39,016 nucleotides of DNA from Gammaproteobacteria bacterium (GTDB lineage: Bacteria > Pseudomonadota > Gammaproteobacteria > Steroidobacterales > Foliamicaceae), in the NCBI GenBank assembly GCA_007571315.1, contig RKRP01000156.1:1-39016 (forward strand). The letters run 5' to 3'. The position numbers and the translations under genes are program-made. The notes below the pieces were generated by a model. It was not told where the DNA came from and made no database searches. It saw only the letters and a program-made list of their open reading frames with translations. Below, piece by piece: positions 32,282-39,016 of this stretch (positions are counted from its first letter, which is position 1; the number at the start of each line of letters is the position of its first letter).

Positions 32282-33145
32282 ATGCAGCAGACCGAATTCC
32301 AGCGAGTGGCGATACTGGCGCGCGAAGGGCCAGGAGCCATAGCGCAAGCCGCCGCTGAACTGGCCGCCCACCTCCGCAGGCTGGGATGCGCCGCCGCTCT
32401 CGCCAACGGCCCGGACAGCTTTTCGACGCTCAAGGAAGCGCAGTTGCTCATCGTGGTGGGCGGCGACGGCGCCATGCTGCGCGCGGCGCAGGCCGCGGTG
32501 AAGCACGGCAAGCCGCTGCTGGGCGTGAACCTGGGCCGGCTGGGCTTTCTGGCGGATCTGAGCAAGCAGCGTTTCGAATCGGAACTGGCCTCGCTGCTCG
32601 GCGGTCAATACACCTGCGAGAAGCGCATGCTGCTGAGCGCCCGGATGACGCGGCGCAAGGGACGGGGCCTGCGCGCCGCCGCGCTTAACGATGTGGTTGC
32701 GCACCGCAGCGGCGGCGCGCGCATCCTGGAGCTTTCCACCACTGTGGACGGGCGCCACATCGCCACGCACCGCGGCGACGGCTTCATCGCCGCCACTCCC
32801 ACCGGCTCCACCGCCTACGCCATGAGCTGCGGCGGGCCGATCGTTGATCCGCGCCTGGATGCCACAGTGATGGTTCCCATCTGCCCGCACAAGCTGGACG
32901 ACCGGCCGCTGGTGATACCCGGAAGCGCCAAGCTGGCTCTTTCCATTCCCGCAAACGCCGGAGCAAGCGCGGCTGTAACCTGCGACGGCATCGACTTGGG
33001 CATCCTGGAATATGGGCAAACACTGCGCATTTCGCGCTCGTCAAGCAGGCTCAACCTGATCCATCCTTCCGATTACAACTATTTTTCGATGCTCAGGGAG
33101 AAACTGAACTGGGGCAAGGGCCCCGCCACGCAGAACTCCGGCTAG
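32282..33145 (+). CDS. nadK: NAD kinase
   Basis: VVGGDGAMLRAAQ, LGVNLGRLGFLADL, TPTGSTAYAMSCGGPIVDP; ATG at 32282. Confidence 0.95.
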   Translation: MQQTEFQRVAILAREGPGAIAQAAAELAAHLRRLGCAAALANGPDSFSTLKEAQLLIVVGGDGAMLRAAQAAVKHGKPLLGVNLGRLGFLADLSKQRFESELASLLGGQYTCEKRMLLSARMTRRKGRGLRAAALNDVVAHRSGGARILELSTTVDGRHIATHRGDGFIAATPTGSTAYAMSCGGPIVDPRLDATVMVPICPHKLDDRPLVIPGSAKLALSIPANAGASAAVTCDGIDLGILEYGQTLRISRSSSRLNLIHPSDYNYFSMLREKLNWGKGPATQNSG

Positions 33146-33166
33146 CGCCTGGCCAAAGTCAAGACG

Positions 33167-34876
33167 ATGCTGACCCACCTGGCGATCCGCAATTTGGCAG
33201 TGGTCGATACCGTCCGACTGGACATGGAGCCCGGTTTCACCGCCCTGACCGGCGAAACCGGGGCGGGAAAATCCATCCTGGTGGGAGCGCTGGCGCTGGT
33301 TGCCGGCGAGCGCGCCGCTGCCGGGCAGGTGCGCGCGGGAACCCGGGAAGCGGACATAACCGCCTGTTTTGAAGTGCCCGAAGGGGCGCCTCTGCCCGAA
33401 TGGGCGGCGGAATACGAACTGACGGACGAATGCATCATGCGCAGAGTGGTGCGCGCCGACGGCCGCTCGCGCGCTTCCCTCAACGGCGTGCCGGTGCCCG
33501 CCCGGCAACTGCGCGAGATTGGGGCCTGCCTGGTGGATATCTGCGGGCAGAAGGCCCATCAGGCGCTGCTGCGCGCCGGCGCGCAACTGGCGATCCTGGA
33601 TGAATACGCCGGGCTGATCGAGTCCGCGCATGAGATGTCGGAACAGTTCGCCGCCCTGCAAAAGGCCAGGCGCGAGTTTGAAGCCCTTGAGCGCCAGTCC
33701 GCGGAGCGCGCCGGCCGCATGGAACTGCTAGGCAGTTGGATAAGTGAACTGGACGCGCTGAATCCTCAGCCCGGCGAGCTGGAAGAACTGAACCGGCAGC
33801 GCCTGAGGCTGGCCAACCGCGCCAATCTGCTTGACGCGGCAAACAGCGCGCTTGAGTCGCTGAGCGACAGCGAGCGCCCGGCCGGCGGCGCGCTGGCCGC
33901 GGCGCGGCAGGAACTGGAAGAAGTAGCGGAATTCGAGCCGCGGTTGGGCGAGGCCGTGCGCATGCTTGCGGAATCCGAAGTGCTGGTGGAAGAAGCGGTG
34001 GCGGCGATACGCCCCGTTTGCGCGGACCTTGATGAGGGCGGCGGCAACCTGAATGAGATTGAGCAGCGCCGCCAGGCACTGCTGTCGGTGGCCCGCAAGC
34101 ATGGGAGAACGCAGGAAGAACTCCCCGCTCTGGCGGATCAACTGAAAGCTGAATTGTCGGGACTGGAGAACCTGAGCAAGCAGCTCGCCTCCGCGCAGGC
34201 GCGCCGCGACGCCCTGGGCGAAAAAACCGAGGCGCTGGCCTCGACTCTTTCCACGAAACGCGCCCGCGCCGCCGGGGAATTTGCCGAGGCCGTGTCGGAA
34301 CGAATGCAGGGGCTGGCCATGGAAGGCGGGCGCCTGCTGGTGAAACTTGGCCAGGCGCCCGGGGTCGGGCGGCGCGGACGGGACAAGCTGGAGTTTTTCG
34401 TTGCCATGAACCCCGGGCAGGCCCCGCGCCCGCTGGCGCGCTGCGCTTCGGGCGGCGAACTGGCCCGGATTGGGCTGGCGATACAACTGGCCGCCGCCAG
34501 CGCGCGTCAGCCGCCCACCATGATCTTCGACGAAGTCGATTCCGGGATTGGCGGCCGGGTGGCCGAGGTGGTCGGGGCCGGGCTGGCGGAACTCGCGCAA
34601 CGCGGCCAGGTGCTGTGCGTGACCCACCTGCCGCAGGTGGCCAGCCAGGCGAACCGGCAGGTCCGCGTAAGCAAGGTGGTTTGCGGCGGAAGCACGCAAA
34701 CGGTATCCACTCAACTGGAGGAAAGCGAGCGTGTGCGCGAGGTTGCGCGTATGCTGGGAGGCATGGAAATTACGCCGCGCACGCTGGCGCACGCCGAGGA
34801 AATGCTGGCCAACGGCCGCGCCTGGCAATCGGGGCAGGAAGGCCGGCGCGGGAGCGCGGAAGCTGCGGAGAAATAG
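33167..34876 (+). CDS. recN: DNA repair protein RecN
   Basis: MLTHLAIRNLAVVDTVRLDMEPGFTALTGETGAGKSILVGAL, ASGGELARIGLAIQ, MIFDEVDSGIGG. Confidence 0.95.
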   Translation: MLTHLAIRNLAVVDTVRLDMEPGFTALTGETGAGKSILVGALALVAGERAAAGQVRAGTREADITACFEVPEGAPLPEWAAEYELTDECIMRRVVRADGRSRASLNGVPVPARQLREIGACLVDICGQKAHQALLRAGAQLAILDEYAGLIESAHEMSEQFAALQKARREFEALERQSAERAGRMELLGSWISELDALNPQPGELEELNRQRLRLANRANLLDAANSALESLSDSERPAGGALAAARQELEEVAEFEPRLGEAVRMLAESEVLVEEAVAAIRPVCADLDEGGGNLNEIEQRRQALLSVARKHGRTQEELPALADQLKAELSGLENLSKQLASAQARRDALGEKTEALASTLSTKRARAAGEFAEAVSERMQGLAMEGGRLLVKLGQAPGVGRRGRDKLEFFVAMNPGQAPRPLARCASGGELARIGLAIQLAAASARQPPTMIFDEVDSGIGGRVAEVVGAGLAELAQRGQVLCVTHLPQVASQANRQVRVSKVVCGGSTQTVSTQLEESERVREVARMLGGMEITPRTLAHAEEMLANGRAWQSGQEGRRGSAEAAEK

Positions 34877-34878
34877 AA

Positions 34879-35292
34879 ATGAAAAGAAGCGTTCCGAGAA
34901 AGAACCTCAGGGCGGCCGGCCTGAAGGTTACCCAGCCGCGCCTGAGCATTTTCCGGCTGCTCGCCCAAAGCAGCGAGCGCCATCTCAGCGCCGACGACAT
35001 CTATGCGCAGCTCATCAAAAACGACGATGAAATTCCGCTGGCGACGATTTACCGGGTGCTGACGCAGTTCGAGCAGGCGGGCCTGGTGAACCGGCACAAC
35101 TTCGAGGGCGCCCATTCCGTTTTCGAACTTGACTCGGGCGAGCATCACGACCACATGATTTGTGTGGAAACCGGAGAGGTAATGGAGTTTGTGAATGAGG
35201 ACATTGAGCGGCTGCAGGAGGAAATCGCCCAATCGGCGGGCTGCGAGCTGATCGACCACAGCCTCGTCCTGTACGTCCGAAAACGCCGCTGA
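34879..35292 (+). CDS. fur: Ferric uptake regulator family transcription factor
   Basis: LRAAGLKVTQPRLSIFRLLA...SADDIYAQL...IPLATIYRVLTQFEQAGLV...GEHHDHMICVETGEVMEF; ATG at 34879. Confidence 0.92.
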   Translation: MKRSVPRKNLRAAGLKVTQPRLSIFRLLAQSSERHLSADDIYAQLIKNDDEIPLATIYRVLTQFEQAGLVNRHNFEGAHSVFELDSGEHHDHMICVETGEVMEFVNEDIERLQEEIAQSAGCELIDHSLVLYVRKRR

Positions 35293-35424
35293 GCACAGCG
35301 CTGTCTGCGCGTCACGCCCTCGGCGCCGTCCCCCGAGCACATGCGAAAGCGCCACTGAGCCCTTGCGCTTCCGGGCTAATTCGCGCAATGCCCTGGGGCT
35401 GGGCAGGCTATACTCCCCGGCGCG

Positions 35425-35748
35425 ATGAAGCATTGTTCCCTGGCAGCCCGAAACTTGGCCCTGGCGGCGGTCGCCTGCGCCGTTCTGGCGGGTTGCGTTT
35501 ACAAGGTTCGCGTTTTCCAAGGCTCCATCGTTGATCCCGGCGACCTCGAGAAGGTGGAAATCGGCATGACCCGGGAGCAGGTCGCGTATGTGCTCGGAAC
35601 ACCCACGGTAAACGATCCCTTCCACGCCAACCGCTGGGACTACGTGTTCACCGACGGAACCCTGCAAGGGGAGCGGCGGCTGGTGGTGGTCCGCTTTTCC
35701 GAGGAGGGAGTGAGCGCCATCGAAACCATGGGCGCGCCCGGCAACTGA
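35425..35748 (+). CDS. bamE: Outer membrane protein assembly factor BamE (SmpA/OmlA)
   Basis: Lipobox VLAGC; VYKVRVFQGSIVDPGDLEKVEIGMTREQVAYVLGTPTVNDPFHANRWDYVF. Confidence 0.92.
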   Translation: MKHCSLAARNLALAAVACAVLAGCVYKVRVFQGSIVDPGDLEKVEIGMTREQVAYVLGTPTVNDPFHANRWDYVFTDGTLQGERRLVVVRFSEEGVSAIETMGAPGN

Positions 35749-35751
35749 AGG

Positions 35752-35919
35752 AGGCCGTTTCGATTCCGCCTCTTTGCGCGCCTCTCTCTTTCGGGAGACG
35801 CATTAATACATCCCTGGAGCTTGGTTCCGCATCCCTGCGCGCCCAGCTCAAGCGGTTGGCGCGCGCTCCGGCACTCCCGGAGGAAGGGGGCGAAGAGCAA
35901 GTCGGAATCGAAACGGCCT
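35752..35919. repeat. Long hairpin element (copy B) between convergent bamE and rnfH
   Basis: Perfect 17-bp outer arms aggccgtttcgattccg (35752-35768) / cggaatcgaaacggcct (35903-35919); core cgggagacgcattaatacatccctggagct...ggcgcgcgctccggcactcccggaggaagggggc shared with copy A. Confidence 0.85.
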
Positions 35920-35955
35920 GATTCAGACTTCGAGGGCTTCAAGCCCCTTTTCTCC

Positions 35956-36231
35956 TCAACGGGCGGCGCGGCGGCGGGCTTCCAGCGGATCGTTTTCCAG
36001 CGGACGGTAGATTTCAAGACGGTCGCCGTCCTTGAGCCGGTAGTTGCCGGCCACTTCAACACCGAACACGCCAAGCGGGCAGTTGCCAATGTCAATTTCC
36101 GGAAAAAGCTGCTCCATGCACGACAGGGCAGCCGCTTGCCGGGCCGTGCAACCGCGGGGCACGCGGAGCGCCAGCACCCTCTGGGCGCCGGGCACGGCGT
36201 AGCTCACCTCAACGGCCAGCCCGTCACTCAT
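35956..36231 (-). CDS. rnfH: RnfH family protein (ubiquitin-like fold)
   Basis: VEVSYAVPGAQRVLALRVPRGCTARQAA...VGVFGVEVAGNYRLKDGDRLEIYRPLENDPLEARRRAA-type pattern. Confidence 0.9.
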   Translation of the reverse strand: MSDGLAVEVSYAVPGAQRVLALRVPRGCTARQAAALSCMEQLFPEIDIGNCPLGVFGVEVAGNYRLKDGDRLEIYRPLENDPLEARRRAAR

Positions 36232-36661
36232 TGGACGAGCCGGCCCGCCGCGCGCGATTCAGAAAATCCGCAACAAGCCGGTCGCACAGGGCCTCGAAAC
36301 TGCGCCCCAGCAACAGTTCCTGCGCCCTGCTCCTGAACTCGAACCGGACCGTAAGCGACACCCTGCATCCGTCGCCGGCCGGCTCGAAACGCCATACCCC
36401 GGTCAAGTGCTTGAACGGCCCGTCGCTCAAGTTCATTTCCAGCCGGCGCGGGCGCTGCATGCGGTTGAGCGTGGTCAGGCGCTGCCGGAACACGCCTCCC
36501 CTTAAGTCAAGACTGGCCAGCGCCTCGTTCTCGTCCTGCCGGTGAACCTCAGCGCCGGCGCAGCCGCGCAGAAAAGCGGGATAGTCCTCAATTGCCGCAA
36601 CGAGATCGAAAACCTGCTGGGGCGCGCTGGCCGTCAAGGCCTCTCTTGATATTTCATGCAT
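36224..36661 (-). CDS. ratA: RatA/Coq10-family START-domain protein
   Basis: VFDLVAAIEDYPAFLRGCAGAEVH, FEALCDRLVADFLNRA; beside rnfH and smpB. Confidence 0.9.
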   Translation of the reverse strand: MHEISREALTASAPQQVFDLVAAIEDYPAFLRGCAGAEVHRQDENEALASLDLRGGVFRQRLTTLNRMQRPRRLEMNLSDGPFKHLTGVWRFEPAGDGCRVSLTVRFEFRSRAQELLLGRSFEALCDRLVADFLNRARRAGSSNE

Positions 36662-36854
36662 CCGTTTTCAGGCGGCGGGCGCAGCGCCCGATTGTCCCCG
36701 CGTCGATAAACGGCATCGACAAGCGCAACGCAAACGCCGCGCAAACGCAAAAATCCCGTCAACCCGGAACGGGGACTGCCACGTTGGCGAGCCGCGGCGT
36801 TATTCTACCGGCGTGCCCAAAGGCGGCGAAGCGCCGTCAACGATTCAACGCATC

Positions 36855-37331
36855 ATGGCCAAAAAACCGCAACCCGGGCGAATCGCCACCAACCGGCGGG
36901 CCTACCGGAACTATGAGATTCTTGAGGAACTTGATGCCGGCCTCGCCCTGCTCGGCTGGGAGGTCAAGGCCCTGCGCGCCAACCGCGCCAGCCTGGTGGA
37001 GGCCTATGTGGCCATCCGCGGCGGAGAAGCCTGGCTCACGGGCGCCAATTTCGCGCCCTTGCCGAACGCCAGCGCCCATCCGGCGCCGGTCCCCGCCCGC
37101 GACCGCAAGCTGCTCCTGCGCCGCCACCAGCTCGACCGGCTGATCGGCAAGGTGCAGCAGCGCGGCCTGACTCTGGCGCCGCTGGCGCTTTTCTGGGGCG
37201 GCCCCAGGGCAAAGCTGCGAATTGGGCTGGGGCGCGGCCGCAAGCAATACGACAAGCGGCGCGTTGACCAGGAGCGCGACTGGGCGCGCGAGAAACAGCG
37301 GCTGGCCCGCCACGCCGCAAAGGGACGTTAG
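36855..37331 (+). CDS. smpB: SsrA-binding protein
   Basis: IATNRRAYRNYEILEELDAGLALLGWEVKALRANRASLVEAYV, GRGRKQYDKR. Confidence 0.94.
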   Translation: MAKKPQPGRIATNRRAYRNYEILEELDAGLALLGWEVKALRANRASLVEAYVAIRGGEAWLTGANFAPLPNASAHPAPVPARDRKLLLRRHQLDRLIGKVQQRGLTLAPLALFWGGPRAKLRIGLGRGRKQYDKRRVDQERDWAREKQRLARHAAKGR

Positions 37332-37335
37332 CGCC

Positions 37336-38217
37336 ATGAAAAACAAGCCTCCTCTCCCTTGCGCCGATTTTGCAGGCGTCATTCAACAACGCCGGAGCAC
37401 CCGCAAGTTCGAACCCGGGCGGGCGGTGGAGCGCGCGGCGCTGGACCGGATCGTCGATTGCGGGCGCTGGGCGCCGTCGGGCGCCAACAGCCAGTGCTGG
37501 GACTTCATTACGGTGGACGATCCGGGCATGCGCGAAGCCGTGCGGCAGGTTTTTCTCAAGCAGGCCGCGCGGCTGCTCGAACATGCCAGGGGCTTTCCGG
37601 CGGTTGGCAAGGACTACCTCAAGAACACGGTGGCGATCATCCTGGCGCTTGGCGACCCGCGCTGGAAAGTCTGCTTTCCGCAGCCCACCCGCCCGGAATG
37701 GGAACAGGAGTACAAGGACAACAACGAGGCGATCTTCCTTTGCTCGCTGGGCGCGGCGGTCCAGAACATCCAGCTTGGCGTGACCGCCGAGGGGCTTACG
37801 TCCGCATGGCTGTCCGGCGGCGGCGAGGACAGCATCAACCGCGAGCTTTCCGCCCTGCTCGGCTATCCGCCGTGGATGAAAGCCTACGCAACCATACCCG
37901 TAGGCTACCCGGTCAAGAGCCAGGACCGCCGCTACCGGCGGCCGCTGGACCAGGTCCGGCACTGGAACCGCTACCAACCCGCCCAGTACCGCCCTCACGC
38001 GATGGTGGATTTCTACGAAAGCACTATCCGGCCTTTCGCCATGTACCGGGATCGTGAAGATTTGCGCGACTGGCCGGACTTCCGCAAGCGCCTGGGCGAT
38101 TGGGCCGAAGCATTCACCGCGGCCCATCCAAACCCGGGCGGCAAGCTGGAAGCGGAGGCCGATTTCTCCCGGCCGCGAACCGCAGGCCCGGCCACCAAGG
38201 CCCGGCGGCGGCGATAA
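37336..38217 (+). CDS. Nitroreductase family protein (FMN-dependent)
   Basis: IQQRRSTRKFEPGRAVERAALDRIVDCGRWAPSGANSQCWDFITVDD; ATG at 37336. Confidence 0.88.
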   Translation: MKNKPPLPCADFAGVIQQRRSTRKFEPGRAVERAALDRIVDCGRWAPSGANSQCWDFITVDDPGMREAVRQVFLKQAARLLEHARGFPAVGKDYLKNTVAIILALGDPRWKVCFPQPTRPEWEQEYKDNNEAIFLCSLGAAVQNIQLGVTAEGLTSAWLSGGGEDSINRELSALLGYPPWMKAYATIPVGYPVKSQDRRYRRPLDQVRHWNRYQPAQYRPHAMVDFYESTIRPFAMYRDREDLRDWPDFRKRLGDWAEAFTAAHPNPGGKLEAEADFSRPRTAGPATKARRRR

Positions 38218-38230
38218 TCCGGGCTGCGAG

Positions 38231-38728
38231 CTAAGAAGAGCCTTCCTGCGAACCGGGCGCGGGCGCGGGTTCAGGACCCGGGAAGAACCAGTCCGGGCCG
38301 GCGCAAGGCGCGTCGAGGAACAACGAAACCGATACTTGCCGCGAGGGAAATTCCGCGACCTCCGCAAGATCGGCCAGGTCGCCGCGTTGCCTGGGCGTGC
38401 AGTGGATTCCGTCGCCGTCAGCATCCACCCATGCGTACACGACCAGGCCTTCGCCGAGTTCGACCGGATAGTCGAAGCTGAAATTCGAGGCGCCAAGCTT
38501 CGTCTCGAAGCGTTCGACGATTTCCAGCGGATAGCGCAGTTCCCCGGTGTTGCTCCATGCGTGATGCGCGGAAAGATGCACGGTGGCCGACGGATCGACA
38601 GCCTCGGGAGCGGCTACCGTCACCGACAGGTCCACGGACATCGCCAACTCGGACGACTGTTCGCCGCCGCAACCGGAACACAGCGCGGCGAGCAATGCCG
38701 GAATCGTTCTGTTTTTGCGCGCGCTCAT
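38231..38728 (-). CDS. Putative secreted/lipoprotein hypothetical protein
   Basis: N-terminal ALLAALCSGCGG signal/lipobox-like; DADGDGIHC calcium-loop-like motif; ATGA overlap with upstream amidohydrolase. Confidence 0.6.
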   Translation of the reverse strand: MSARKNRTIPALLAALCSGCGGEQSSELAMSVDLSVTVAAPEAVDPSATVHLSAHHAWSNTGELRYPLEIVERFETKLGASNFSFDYPVELGEGLVVYAWVDADGDGIHCTPRQRGDLADLAEVAEFPSRQVSVSLFLDAPCAGPDWFFPGPEPAPAPGSQEGSS

Positions 38729-39016
38729 GATGTCTGGCCCTCCAGGATGATTGCCGGCATTCCGAATACGCGGGTGAAATTGCCGGCCAGGATCAGGCGC
38801 ATCTGGTCCGTCGTATAGCCCACCTCCTGCATTCCCTCCACGAACGCCTCCAGATGCGACTTGACGTAGCCGGGAAACTGCGGCCCGTCGGAGCCGTAGA
38901 TCAGCTTTTCTATAACACCGCCCGAGCGAATGCGCTGCAGGTAGTCATGCAGCACTCGTTCCGCCCGCTCAGCGCCCAGCGCGCCCGGTTCCAAATACAC
39001 GTTTGGGTAACGCCGC
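38725..39016 (-). CDS. Amidohydrolase family protein, C-terminal part (runs off right edge)
   Basis: RRYPNVYLEPGALGAERAERVLHDYLQRI...KLIYGSDGPQFPGYVKSHLEAF...LILAGNFTRVFGM; open through the window end. Confidence 0.75.
   Translation of the reverse strand, partial: RRYPNVYLEPGALGAERAERVLHDYLQRIRSGGVIEKLIYGSDGPQFPGYVKSHLEAFVEGMQEVGYTTDQMRLILAGNFTRVFGMPAIILEGQTS

Noticed and set aside
36224-36661. RatA as an active toxin-antitoxin system
   Set aside because: Family is the widespread Coq10/START-like housekeeping protein paired with rnfH; toxin naming is historical and no evidence of TA function here

Overview
High-GC chromosomal window, gammaproteobacterial by gene content and order. Most of it is ordinary core genome. 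One block is the minus-strand series grpE-dnaK-dnaJ-dapB-carA-carB-greA-(ATPase)-rlmE-ftsH. A second is nadK-recN-fur-bamE / rnfH-ratA / smpB. A third is mrp-scpA-scpB-rluB followed by a metallophosphoesterase and a very long SMC/YhaN-like ATPase. Other genes: DUF1838 protein, DUF1295 membrane protein, membrane-anchored VWA protein, two amidohydrolases, ubiG, gph, a GPH-type MFS transporter, an O-methyltransferase and a nitroreductase. Decayed fragments: HNH endonuclease (left end), TauD dioxygenase and HicA toxin. Most interesting non-standard signals: (i) two intergenic hairpin elements (dnaK/dnaJ and bamE/rnfH) that share a conserved core but have unrelated, self-complementary arms; (ii) a ~0.43 kb inverted duplication of a promoter plus small coiled-coil membrane-protein gene, flanking a 1.1 kb two-gene segment; (iii) a perfect 21-bp inverted repeat inside scpA; (iv) an Mre11/Rad50-like pair placed in the scpAB operon, whose ATPase has a transmembrane hairpin and an extra C-terminal region; (v) -10-like boxes repeatedly sitting only 6-10 nt upstream of start codons, suggesting leaderless mRNAs. 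Family names come from recognising motifs by eye; no database search was run.
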